NCBI GenBank assembly: GCA_007117185.1
Contig: SKHA01000324.1
Coordinates: forward strand, 1 to 26,622
DNA: 26,622 nt
Direction of reading: 5' to 3'
Source: Spirochaeta sp.
Lineage (GTDB): Bacteria; Spirochaetota; Spirochaetia; DSM-27196; Alkalispirochaetaceae
Made by a program: the position numbers and the translations under genes. The notes beneath the pieces are model-generated. The model searched no databases. It had not been told where the DNA came from and was given only the letters and a program-made list of their open reading frames with translations. Positions 12,359 to 19,245 of this stretch are shown piece after piece. Within the stretch, counting starts at the first letter, position 1; each line of letters opens with the position of its first letter.

Positions 12359-14689
12359 GTGCAGAATCATTCCAGTTTTGGTACCGGTGTCTTTCTCCTG
12401 GTTGCGGCGGGGGTGAGCGCCCTCTTTCTGACAGTCTCCGTTCTTGATCCCTCAGGGTTGATCGCCGGTGTCGTTGCCCACCCTGGCAACGTCCTGTTGC
12501 GCTCCTTCGGGCTACTGGCGTGGTGGGTACCGGTCTTCCTGACCATTGTCAGTATCCGTGCATTTTCTTCCCGTCAGGTCACGTGGTCTTTTCTGGTTCT
12601 GCTCAGCTATCTCCATCTTCCGGTTTTGACCGTTGCCGCGATGGTACGTCTGGCCGGTACTGCCGACGGGTTCGTGGATGCCGCGCCCCTCATTGTATGG
12701 CTGGATGGGGCGTTTTCCCCGCGGGGGGCGCTTCTGGTGATGAGCCTCCTGCTGGCTCTCGAAGCTGCCCTGTTCATCCAGCTCCAGCGCTTCTTTGCGG
12801 GGAGACCAGGGGGCACCGACGATACCGCGTCCGGGGAGGAAATGGACCAGCAGCCTGCGGAGCCGCAGGAGATCCTGGCCCTGCCGGAACCGGAGTATTT
12901 CGAGGAGGATATCGAGATAACCCTGGAAGACCTGAAGCGGCGGATGGAGCCGGACGCTCAGGAAGCGGACGTCCAGGAACCGGAGGACGCGCCGCTGCCG
13001 CTGATGCTCCGGGCCCGCCGCTACGAGGCCGCCCCGATGGAATACCATTTCGAAGACCAGCTGGATGAAGAGCTGGATGAAGAGCTGGAGGACCAGATCG
13101 AAGAGGTGGATGAAGACCCTTTCGATGATGAGTATGACCAGGAGTTCGCTGTTGAGTTTGACGATGACCTGGACGAGGAACTGGACGAGGAGCTGGACGA
13201 GGAGCTGGACGAGGACCTCGAGTTGGAGCCGGAACAGCTCCCCCTGCCGGTACAGCTGAAACCCCGGCGCCGACGCCGCACCGGCAAGTACTCCATTGCC
13301 ATCGATGGCATCCTCATGCAGTACTCCGACGGGCGTTACTGGGAGATCGACGACAGCACCCGGGATGCTGCTGAGGTGCTGCGGGTGACCCTGGAAGAGT
13401 TCGGAATCAAGGCGGAGGTCACCGGCATCCGCAAGGGCCCTGTGATCACCATGTTCGAGATCCTCCCTGCGCCGGGGGTCAAGCTGGCGCGAATCACCAA
13501 CCTCTCTGACAACATCGCCCTGCGCTTGGCCGCCTCGAGTGTGCGCATCGTCGCGCCCATTCCGGGGAAGCACGCCGTTGGTATCGAAATCCCCAACCGG
13601 GAACGGCACATCGTCTCCTTTGCGGAGCTGCTGCAGGACGTGGAGTTCTTTGGTGACCGCCAGGAGATTCCCATCGCCCTGGGCAAGGATATCTCCGGGG
13701 AAGCGCAGATCATGGACCTGACCAAGACCCCCCACCTGCTCATCGCCGGTGCCACCGGCAGCGGAAAGTCGGTCTGTGTCAACTCGATCATCTCATCGAT
13801 CCTCTACCGGCGCTCCCCCAGTGAGGTGAAGATGATTCTCATCGATCCCAAGATCGTGGAGCTCAAGTTCTACAACGATATACCTCACCTGCTGACTCCG
13901 GTGATCACCGACCCCAAGCGGGCCTTTCAGGCGCTGCAGTACCTGATCTACGAGATGGAGCGGCGCTATTCCCTGCTGGACAGCATGGGGGCCCGGGACA
14001 TCACCGGCTTCAACACCCGGATAAAACGCAAGAACATGGCTACCGAGCCGCTGCCCTACATCGTGGTGATCATCGACGAATTTGCTGACCTGATGTCCAC
14101 CAGCGGTAAGGAGCTGGAGAGCACCGTGGCCCGGCTGGCGGCGATGTCCCGGGCGGTGGGAATCCACCTGGTTCTGGCGACGCAGCGCCCCTCAACGGAC
14201 GTGATCACCGGATTGATCAAGGCCAATATTCCCGCGCGAATCGCCTTTATGGTGGCCAGCAAGGTAGACTCCCGGATCATCCTGGACGCGATGGGGGCGG
14301 ACAAGCTCCTGGGACGTGGTGATATGCTCTTCACTTCCGCAGCGGACCCCTTCCCGATCCGTATGCAGGGGGCGTTCCTCTCGGAGGACGAGGTGGAGCG
14401 GATCGTTGCTGCAGTGAAGGAATACGGCGAGCCTGACTATATCGACGACGAGATCTTCATCGAGGAAGAAGACGACGACCTGGACACCAACGTTCTGGAA
14501 GATCCCCTGATGGAGCGGGCCATCGAGGTGGTGACCTCTTCCCGCAAAGCCAGCGCCAGCTACCTGCAGCGCCGCCTCAAGGTCGGCTACAACCGCGCCG
14601 CCCGGATGGTGGAGGAGATGGAGCGGATGGGGCTGGTGGGACCGCAGAACGGCAGCAAGCCCCGGGACGTTATCTCGTCGGGGGTGTAG
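12359..14689 (+). CDS. ftsK: DNA translocase FtsK/SpoIIIE
   Basis: The 776-residue protein is read from GTG 12359, six to seven bases after AAGGGAGGG. About four transmembrane segments occupy residues 8-150. A highly acidic linker (about 155-295) contains repeated LDEE units. The motor follows: alpha/beta RecA-like domains with Walker A GATGSGKS at 464-471 and Walker B IVVIIDEFADL (Asp573, Glu574), plus the FtsK signatures MILIDPKIVELKFYNDIPHL and LVLATQRPSTDVITG. Residues about 710-770 form the winged-helix gamma domain (SYLQRRLKVGYNRAARMVEEMERMG) that reads polarity sequences on the chromosome. It pumps DNA through the closing septum and activates dimer resolution. It is short compared with E. 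coli FtsK (1,329 residues), and the linker is acidic rather than Pro/Gln-rich. Its 3' end overlaps the convergent TPR gene by 20 bases. Confidence 0.96.
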   Translation: MQNHSSFGTGVFLLVAAGVSALFLTVSVLDPSGLIAGVVAHPGNVLLRSFGLLAWWVPVFLTIVSIRAFSSRQVTWSFLVLLSYLHLPVLTVAAMVRLAGTADGFVDAAPLIVWLDGAFSPRGALLVMSLLLALEAALFIQLQRFFAGRPGGTDDTASGEEMDQQPAEPQEILALPEPEYFEEDIEITLEDLKRRMEPDAQEADVQEPEDAPLPLMLRARRYEAAPMEYHFEDQLDEELDEELEDQIEEVDEDPFDDEYDQEFAVEFDDDLDEELDEELDEELDEDLELEPEQLPLPVQLKPRRRRRTGKYSIAIDGILMQYSDGRYWEIDDSTRDAAEVLRVTLEEFGIKAEVTGIRKGPVITMFEILPAPGVKLARITNLSDNIALRLAASSVRIVAPIPGKHAVGIEIPNRERHIVSFAELLQDVEFFGDRQEIPIALGKDISGEAQIMDLTKTPHLLIAGATGSGKSVCVNSIISSILYRRSPSEVKMILIDPKIVELKFYNDIPHLLTPVITDPKRAFQALQYLIYEMERRYSLLDSMGARDITGFNTRIKRKNMATEPLPYIVVIIDEFADLMSTSGKELESTVARLAAMSRAVGIHLVLATQRPSTDVITGLIKANIPARIAFMVASKVDSRIILDAMGADKLLGRGDMLFTSAADPFPIRMQGAFLSEDEVERIVAAVKEYGEPDYIDDEIFIEEEDDDLDTNVLEDPLMERAIEVVTSSRKASASYLQRRLKVGYNRAARMVEEMERMGLVGPQNGSKPRDVISSGV
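13061..13218 (+). repeat. 12-base tandem repeats encoding LDEE in the FtsK linker
   Basis: Two blocks are seen. CTGGATGAAGAG occurs twice at 13061-13084, and CTGGACGAGGA(A/G/C) occurs four times at 13169-13216. Both encode Leu-Asp-Glu-Glu, but they use different codons (GAT GAA versus GAC GAG), so each block appears to have expanded separately. Confidence 0.85.
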
Positions 14690-15434
14690 TCTCCGCAGCG
14701 ATACCGGCGATCCACGGGCTGCCGGGGTAGATCTGCCGGGCCCGGGCGATATACTCCCGGGCCTGATCGAGTTCTCCCGAGGATTGGTGGGCCTGGGCAA
14801 GCCACCCGAGGATCATGAATCGGTCATTCCGGTTGTCCGGTTCCAGGGAGAGAGCCTCTTCCAGTACAGCGATACCCGCGGTAACGTCGCCGCCGGCAAT
14901 CGGGGGCGCGTTCAGGTAGAATCCGGCAACGCTGATCAGCGCGCGGACGTTGGTGGGGTCAAGCTCCCGGGCCCGGAACGCGGCGTTACGGGCGGCCTCA
15001 CCGTTGCGCATCATGTAGATCAGCCCCCGGGCCATCATCATCTGGGAGTGCAGGTCCGCCTCCATGCGTAAACCGTCAGAGAACTCACCCGCTGAGCGGG
15101 CCTCCTGCAGCAACGCAAACCCCTGCTGCAACTCCCGAACGGCTGCGCGGCTGTCGCCCTGCTGGTTCAGATGCGACCCCATGAGCAGGTGGATTCGCGC
15201 GCCCCAGTAACTCCGGGCCGGTCCTGCCGGCAGGGCGCGCAACGCCGCCTGCGCTTCACCGAGAGTCCCCCGGATGGATGAGGTTGTGGCTGTCTCGGAG
15301 TAGACCAGGTCTTCCGCTCGTTCCAGAGGTTGTCGAACTCCCGCCGGGGCCGCCGGTATCGAAGGGAGGGGTTGGGCAAGCGCTGCCGCACCCCACGGGA
15401 ACAGAAGCAGGAACATGAAGATGGCTGGTTTCAT
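14670..15434 (-). CDS. Exported TPR-repeat protein
   Basis: The 254-residue protein is read from ATG 15434. An upstream in-frame ATG at 15464 would put charged residues before the signal peptide. Residues 1-21 (MKPAIFMFLLLFPWGAAALA) form a type I signal peptide with an AxA-like cleavage site before Gln, so the product is expected in the periplasm. The rest is helical with TPR-like pairs, for example AAVRELQQGFALLQEARS, AARNAAFRARELDPTNVRALISVAGF and GELDQAREYIARARQIYP. A Gly-rich VAGFYLNAPPIAGGDV turn is common in periplasmic TPR proteins that bind small ligands or partner proteins. It follows the PHP gene by 42 bases on the same strand and could be the last gene of the rex operon, although no functional tie is visible. 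No Shine-Dalgarno is evident. Confidence 0.75.
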   Translation of the reverse strand: MKPAIFMFLLLFPWGAAALAQPLPSIPAAPAGVRQPLERAEDLVYSETATTSSIRGTLGEAQAALRALPAGPARSYWGARIHLLMGSHLNQQGDSRAAVRELQQGFALLQEARSAGEFSDGLRMEADLHSQMMMARGLIYMMRNGEAARNAAFRARELDPTNVRALISVAGFYLNAPPIAGGDVTAGIAVLEEALSLEPDNRNDRFMILGWLAQAHQSSGELDQAREYIARARQIYPGSPWIAGIAAETTPPTR

Positions 15435-15476
15435 AGGGGAAAGATACCGAGAATCACCAGGCAAGGCTACCGCCCG

Positions 15477-16220
15477 TTAGGCTGGATCGCCCGAAGCGAT
15501 GGACAGCGCCGGCGTGTGTTCCTGCAGCGCCCGAACCAGCGCGTTGAAGGGCTGCCGGGGGTCTCCGGTGGAGTCTTCCATCGGGAAGGTGATCCAGCGT
15601 CGGGCGATATCGTCAGGAAAATGAGCGTCGGAACTGCAGATCAACGGGTGGTTCCGCGTGTCCATTTCCACCGGAAGTCGGGTCACCTCCAGGGCAGAAA
15701 AGGTTGTATCCGGCAGAAACCCCAACTGCGAGGAGATGCTGTGGGCGCTGCGGTCGATGTGGGCGGGGATCACCAGCCCCCCCCGGCGCAGCGTCTCCTG
15801 TGCCACTTCCTCGATAGACGCATCGATACCGGGGATGAGATAGCGCTCTTCGATATCCAGGATGTTTTCGTCCTCGTCCACTACCACCTGGTCCCCGAAA
15901 CGCTCCTGGTCGTGGTGAAAATCCGGCAGTCGCTGGTAGACCCACTCACCCCACTGCAGCGCTTCCTCCACCTCCGCAAACAGCGAAAGGACGTGGATCT
16001 CCTCCTGGGTGGTTGTCTCCGTTCCGAAAACTGGAAAGATACCGTGGCGGCGGCATGACACCGCGAAAGCGGGGCAGTTTCGGGCGCTGTTGTGGTCGGT
16101 CAGCGCCATCATCGTGATTCCCCGCTGCGCCGCCAGCTCCACCATCCGGCTGGGACTGTTATACAGATCGCCGCAGGGACTCAGACAGGAGTGGTTGTGC
16201 AGGTCCGCCCGGAGGATCAT
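15477..16220 (-). CDS. PHP-domain metal-dependent phosphoesterase
   Basis: The 247-residue protein has the PHP metal ligands in order: His8 and His10 in ADLHNHSCLS, Asp42/His43 in ALTDHNS, Glu68 in FGTETTT, His76, the PAHIDRS motif, and the C-terminal SSDAHF. PHP enzymes hydrolyse phosphate esters using two or three metal ions; the substrate here is unknown. PHP proteins of this type are recurrent companions of DRTGG and HATPase genes in clostridial and thermophile hydrogenase loci. The start ATG overlaps the stop of the upstream DRTGG gene by four bases (ATGA), indicating translational coupling. The protein is cytoplasmic, with no signal peptide. Confidence is high for the fold and low for the reaction. 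Confidence 0.9.
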   Translation of the reverse strand: MILRADLHNHSCLSPCGDLYNSPSRMVELAAQRGITMMALTDHNSARNCPAFAVSCRRHGIFPVFGTETTTQEEIHVLSLFAEVEEALQWGEWVYQRLPDFHHDQERFGDQVVVDEDENILDIEERYLIPGIDASIEEVAQETLRRGGLVIPAHIDRSAHSISSQLGFLPDTTFSALEVTRLPVEMDTRNHPLICSSDAHFPDDIARRWITFPMEDSTGDPRQPFNALVRALQEHTPALSIASGDPA

Positions 16221-16552
16221 TCCCCTCTCAGCAGGTTGTAGAGTCGGCCGGAGACGGAGAACTGGTCTTCACGGCTTACCAGGATCGCGATATTTTCCTG
16301 CCGCGCCGCGGCGAGCATGTCCTCCGGAACGGGGCGATTGTTGCAGACGATCACTCCCCGGGCTCCCACCAGGGTTGCCACGGCAATGGTGTTCTTGTGG
16401 GACTGGATCGTTATCAGCAGGTCCGCTTCCTTCGCGTGGGCCATCACGTCGCTCATCAGGTCGGAGGTATACGCTCCGCTGAGGGGGCCGTCGTCCCAAC
16501 AGTCGTGGAGCGACTGCAGCTGCAGCTGCGAGATTACCTGAGAAATGTTCAC
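16217..16552 (-). CDS. DRTGG-domain protein (second copy)
   Basis: The 111-residue protein is read from GTG 16552, preceded by GAAAGGAGC six bases away. The SDLMSDVMAHAKEADLLITIQ, VATLVGARGVIVCNNRPVP and AILVSREDQFSVSGRLYNLL segments match small DRTGG proteins related to the N-terminal part of phosphotransacetylase and to HPr-kinase-annotated sequences. The domain is thought to be a regulatory or ligand-binding module with no demonstrated catalysis. The start codon overlaps the upstream gene's stop by four bases (GTGA), and its stop overlaps the PHP start in the same way, so the three genes are tightly coupled. It is a diverged paralogue of the DRTGG gene at 17493-17822; the shared core is SDLMSDV. 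Confidence 0.85.
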   Translation of the reverse strand: MNISQVISQLQLQSLHDCWDDGPLSGAYTSDLMSDVMAHAKEADLLITIQSHKNTIAVATLVGARGVIVCNNRPVPEDMLAAARQENIAILVSREDQFSVSGRLYNLLRGE

Positions 16553-17484
16553 GGATTGCTCCTTTCTTCGGTAGCGATGGTCACCTTGACGCACGTTCCC
16601 GCAGGGGATGACTCAATCGAGAACGCATCCGACACGCGCTGCGTGTTGGGAAGACCCATACCGGCGCCGAACCCGAGGGACCGCACCCATTCGGTGGCGG
16701 TGGAGAACCCTTCGGAGAGGGCGCTCTCCACATCGGGAATACCCGGGCCGGTATCCTGGGCGAGGATCTCCACCCTGCCCTGGTTTCCGTCGTACACCAC
16801 CCGCACGGTGCCTCCCGCCGAATGCACCACCTGATTCATCTCCAGCTCGTAGGCCGCCACGGCCACCCGGCGGATGATCTTCGGCGGAAGATCCCGCTCT
16901 TTCAGCTGTCGCTTTGTCTCGGTGGAGAGGCGTCCGGCCATCTCGAAGTCGAATCTCCGGGTGGTGTATTCCAGGTGAAACCCGGAGGTGCTCGCCTCAC
17001 GGTGGCTGGTCGCCTCCTCGAAGCGTTCAATCTCCTTGTTCATCTCCAGAAGCAGGGTGACGATGATATCCCGGCTGGTGATGATCCCCACCAGCTCCTT
17101 CTTGGCGTTCAAAACGGGGAAGCGACCGTAGCGATACTTATCCAGCCAGGAGATTCCGAAGCTGAGGGGCATATCGTCTTCCAGAACGATCACCTGCCGG
17201 GACATATGCTTCTCAATCGGCTGGCCCATCGTCCCGGTCATCAGGGCGTTGATCACATCGTCCATACTGACGATCCCCACCAGGCGGCGCTCCACCATCA
17301 CCGGAACGCCGGTGATGCTGTTGTCCTTCATCAGCTTCTGGGCGTCCTGCATCGTCTGCTCGGGACGACAGCTCAGGATTGTCGAGGTCATGACGTCGCG
17401 AATTTTCAAGCGATAGATCAGGTCGACGATGATGGGCGAGCTTTTGTCGGTGTCAATGGGAATCCCGTGGGTAGATCCCTGCAT
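16549..17484 (-). CDS. CBS-pair protein with C-terminal anti-sigma-type HATPase
   Basis: About 311 residues from ATG 17484; ATG 17505 and 17523 are also in frame but overlap the previous gene, and none has a strong Shine-Dalgarno. Two CBS domains (about residues 22-140: RDVMTSTILSC, SITGVPVMVERRLVGIVSMDDVI, RFPVLNAKKELVGIITSRDII) form an adenine-nucleotide or NAD(H)-sensing Bateman module. The C-terminal 120 residues are a GHKL ATP-binding domain of the RsbW/SpoIIAB class: N-box AYELEMNQVVH, G1 AQDTGPGIPD, G2 GFGAGMGLPNTQRVSD. A plausible job is to link energy or redox state to phosphorylation of a partner, but no anti-anti-sigma factor or sigma gene is in the window. It is third in the rex operon and coupled to the next DRTGG gene. 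Confidence 0.87.
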   Translation of the reverse strand: MQGSTHGIPIDTDKSSPIIVDLIYRLKIRDVMTSTILSCRPEQTMQDAQKLMKDNSITGVPVMVERRLVGIVSMDDVINALMTGTMGQPIEKHMSRQVIVLEDDMPLSFGISWLDKYRYGRFPVLNAKKELVGIITSRDIIVTLLLEMNKEIERFEEATSHREASTSGFHLEYTTRRFDFEMAGRLSTETKRQLKERDLPPKIIRRVAVAAYELEMNQVVHSAGGTVRVVYDGNQGRVEILAQDTGPGIPDVESALSEGFSTATEWVRSLGFGAGMGLPNTQRVSDAFSIESSPAGTCVKVTIATEERSNP

Positions 17485-17492
17485 GGAACAGC

Positions 17493-17822
17493 CTATTCCC
17501 GACATCCCGCCAGGGCGAGACATGCTTCGAAGGTTGAGAGCCGGGTTGTGATAACCGCCAGCCCCTGTCGCTCCGCAAGCTGCTGCATCGCTGGCTGGGG
17601 GCGCTTGCCGTTGGTAATCAGGATGCCCCGGGCATCGACGATATCGGCGGTGCGGACAACCTGCTCGGAAGTCAGGGAGGTAACCAGGATGAAGTCGTCT
17701 TTCTCACAGACCAGGACGTCACTCATCAGGTCGGACACAACCACATCGTCAAAGGCGGTATCGTTATCGACAGGGACGATCCACTCACCCTTGACCTGGA
17801 CGACGCATTCCGAGAGCAACAT
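17493..17822 (-). CDS. DRTGG-domain protein (first copy)
   Basis: The 109-residue protein has the small DRTGG-domain pattern: VVVSDLMSDVLVCEKDDFILVTSL, TADIVDARGILITNGKRPQP and LAVITTRLSTFEACLAL. It begins 10 bases after the rex stop, with only a weak ribosome-binding site, so it is probably translated by readthrough of ribosomes from rex. In fermentative bacteria, DRTGG proteins of this size recur beside Rex, GHKL ATPase and PHP genes at [FeFe]-hydrogenase loci. The molecular activity of such stand-alone domains is not established; nucleotide or small-ligand sensing is the usual assumption. It is cytoplasmic with no membrane segment. The two paralogues flank the CBS/HATPase gene and may act together with it. 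Confidence 0.85.
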   Translation of the reverse strand: MLLSECVVQVKGEWIVPVDNDTAFDDVVVSDLMSDVLVCEKDDFILVTSLTSEQVVRTADIVDARGILITNGKRPQPAMQQLAERQGLAVITTRLSTFEACLALAGCRE

Positions 17823-17832
17823 GCGCCGGGTC

Positions 17833-18537
17833 TCAGCCCAGGTTTTCCGCCAGCTCCGCCGAGGGGGAGCGGCTCTGTTCCAGCATGTCTGCTTCTTTCA
17901 TGCGGACCAGGTAGAACAGGTTCTCGATCTCCAGACCAATATTCACGTTCTGGACGACGCAGCGCAGGCTGCAGTCCTCGTACTCACACCTGGTGCACTT
18001 AAGATCGACGGTGGTGAAGTTGAGCACCCCGGGAATACCCGCGGCGGTGATCGTCTCGAAGACTTCCGTTGCGGCGTGATCAGGGACGGCCAGAACGGCG
18101 ACGCGAATGTCCCGCTTGGAGGCAAACTGGTGCAACTCGTTGAGGTGAAAGATCGGAACCGGGCCGTTGGGGTTGATGATTTCGGCATCGGTATCAAACC
18201 CCGCTACCACCTCAATCCCCTCCCGCTCGAAGTCGGCATGAGTGATCAGCGCCTGGCCGATCTTGCCGCACCCGATCACCACAATCCGCTGGCGCTCTTC
18301 CTTGCCGAGGATACGCTCGATCTCCTCAATGATGACATCGATGTTGTACCCGCCACGTTTGTTGCCGGGAATGCTGATGATTGAGAAATCCTTGCGGACA
18401 ACAGCCGGGGTGACACCGATTGCGTCACCAAGGTTGTTGGAAAAGACTTTCACAAATCCCAGACTCTTGAGTTTGTGCAGTACCCGAAGGTACTTTGCCA
18501 GGCGGAGGACTATACCTCGATTGATCTTGGTTTCCAT
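17833..18537 (-). CDS. rex: Redox-sensing repressor Rex, variant with four-cysteine cluster
   Basis: The 234-residue protein has an N-terminal winged helix (residues 1-78, including VTPAVVRKDFS and GNKRGGYNI, the Rex DNA-recognition and wing region) and a Rossmann domain with VVIGCGKIGQAL (GxGxxG at 89-94) that senses NADH/NAD+. Known Rex proteins release DNA when NADH is high and control fermentation, hydrogenase and respiration genes. The oddity is in the C-terminal part. After VLNFTTVDL, where normal Rex reads NFAPxxLxVPxxVxVxxVDL, this protein has Cys181, Cys184, Cys189 and Cys193 (C-x2-C-x4-C-x3-C) before rejoining the family at NVNIGLEIENLFYLV. That pattern could bind Zn or an Fe-S cluster. 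It is also about 20 residues longer than usual, mostly at the C-terminus. ATG 18537 has AAGGTG upstream. It is the first gene of the operon. Confidence 0.92.
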   Translation of the reverse strand: METKINRGIVLRLAKYLRVLHKLKSLGFVKVFSNNLGDAIGVTPAVVRKDFSIISIPGNKRGGYNIDVIIEEIERILGKEERQRIVVIGCGKIGQALITHADFEREGIEVVAGFDTDAEIINPNGPVPIFHLNELHQFASKRDIRVAVLAVPDHAATEVFETITAAGIPGVLNFTTVDLKCTRCEYEDCSLRCVVQNVNIGLEIENLFYLVRMKEADMLEQSRSPSAELAENLG

Positions 18538-18566
18538 ATAATTGCACCTTACGTCACATAAAGTAG

Positions 18567-18584
18567 GTTTATGTTATGATAAAC
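18567..18584. promoter_or_regulatory. Operator-like palindrome in the rex promoter
   Basis: GTTTAT and ATAAAC are separated by six bases, giving an 18-bp inverted repeat, the same length as a Rex site (TTGTTAA-N4-TTAACAA) though not matching that consensus base for base. It overlaps the -10 box proposed for rex and lies between the two divergent genes, so it could be an autoregulatory site. Confidence 0.5.
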
Positions 18585-18599
18585 AGGATTATTTTGCAA
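18571..18599 (-). promoter_or_regulatory. Candidate promoter of the rex operon
   Basis: On the minus strand TTGCAA (18599-18594) and TAACAT (18576-18571) are 17 bases apart, each four of six matches. The resulting leader of about 28 bases carries an AAGGTG ribosome-binding site before ATG 18537. Confidence 0.45.
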
Positions 18600-18661
18600 C
18601 CAAAATTTACGAGTGATTTTTTAAACCTCAGATGTTGCATAAAAAGAGGAGAAACGCCGGT

Positions 18662-19213
18662 ATGTACTGGTCAATAGCTGATATGATTCTGGATCTGACC
18701 CAAAACAGCATCGAGGCGCACGCTGCGGAGGTGACTCTTGCGGTTTCCCAGGAGGATGAGTCGCGAATCGCGGTATCCATCAGCGACAACGGGCGCGGGA
18801 TGACCCCTGATCATCTGCAACGGGCACTGGATCCGTTCTGGTCCGAACCGGGGAAGCACCCGGGCCGACGGGTGGGGCTGGGGTTGCCCTTTCTCAAGCA
18901 GACGGTCGACCAGACAGGAGGTACCTGGGAGATCCACTCGGAAGCAGGGGTAGGGACAGAGCTCTCGTTCACCCTGGATATGACCCACCCGGATACACCG
19001 CCCCTGGGAGATCTGATTTCCCTCTGGGTTGCGCTGATGTGCTACGACAGACCCTACGAACTGCACATCCTGCGGCGGTATCGCGGCTCCGGGTACGAGG
19101 TCAGCCGCAGCGATCTTCAGGAGGCGCTGGGCGATATTTCCACCATATCCAACCGCCGTCTGGCTGCGGAGTTTCTCGCTGGTGCCGAGGAGGAGCTGGC
19201 CATGCCTGGCTGA
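18662..19213 (+). CDS. GHKL ATP-binding protein (histidine-kinase-like) of the hydrogenase-associated type
   Basis: The 183-residue protein is read from ATG 18662, behind AGAGGAG about ten bases away. An ATG at 18632 would add ten residues, but the family starts MxWSIADxxLDLxQNSIEA. It is essentially a naked ATPase domain: N-box DLTQNSIEAHA, G1 ISDNGRGM, G2 RRVGLGLPFLKQTVDQTGG, then GTELSFTLDMTHPDTPPLGD. There is no phosphoacceptor His domain or membrane segment. The same domain, with the tail motif HxDxxPLGDM, is found in clostridia and other anaerobes between the NuoE- and NuoF-like genes of electron-bifurcating hydrogenase operons. Here it is divergent from rex and shares its intergenic region. 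Residues 135-183 form a helical C-terminal extension of unknown role. Its likely function is phosphorylation or sensing in the same circuit as the rex operon. Confidence 0.85.
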   Translation: MYWSIADMILDLTQNSIEAHAAEVTLAVSQEDESRIAVSISDNGRGMTPDHLQRALDPFWSEPGKHPGRRVGLGLPFLKQTVDQTGGTWEIHSEAGVGTELSFTLDMTHPDTPPLGDLISLWVALMCYDRPYELHILRRYRGSGYEVSRSDLQEALGDISTISNRRLAAEFLAGAEEELAMPG

Positions 19214-19245
19214 CAGGAGTCGCTGGTTCGCGGTACCGTGGAGGG

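Noticed and set aside
12512..13735. A 407-codon minus-strand open frame opposite ftsK, and a serine-only frame at 13021-13317
   Set aside because: Both are complements of the ftsK acidic repeat and motor region. The serine run is simply the reverse of the GAG/GAC-rich repeat.
16822..18384. A 520-codon plus-strand open frame opposite the rex operon
   Set aside because: It is antisense to four genes with clear family motifs. Its composition (His/Gln/Asp/Gly-rich, no domain) is what GC-rich codon bias produces opposite real genes.
19039..19245. An upstream extension of the aroDE frame, giving a 571-residue protein
   Set aside because: The extra 69 residues overlap the 3' end of the HATPase gene and look like an off-frame translation of it. 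Dehydroquinase sequence begins at ATG 19246.
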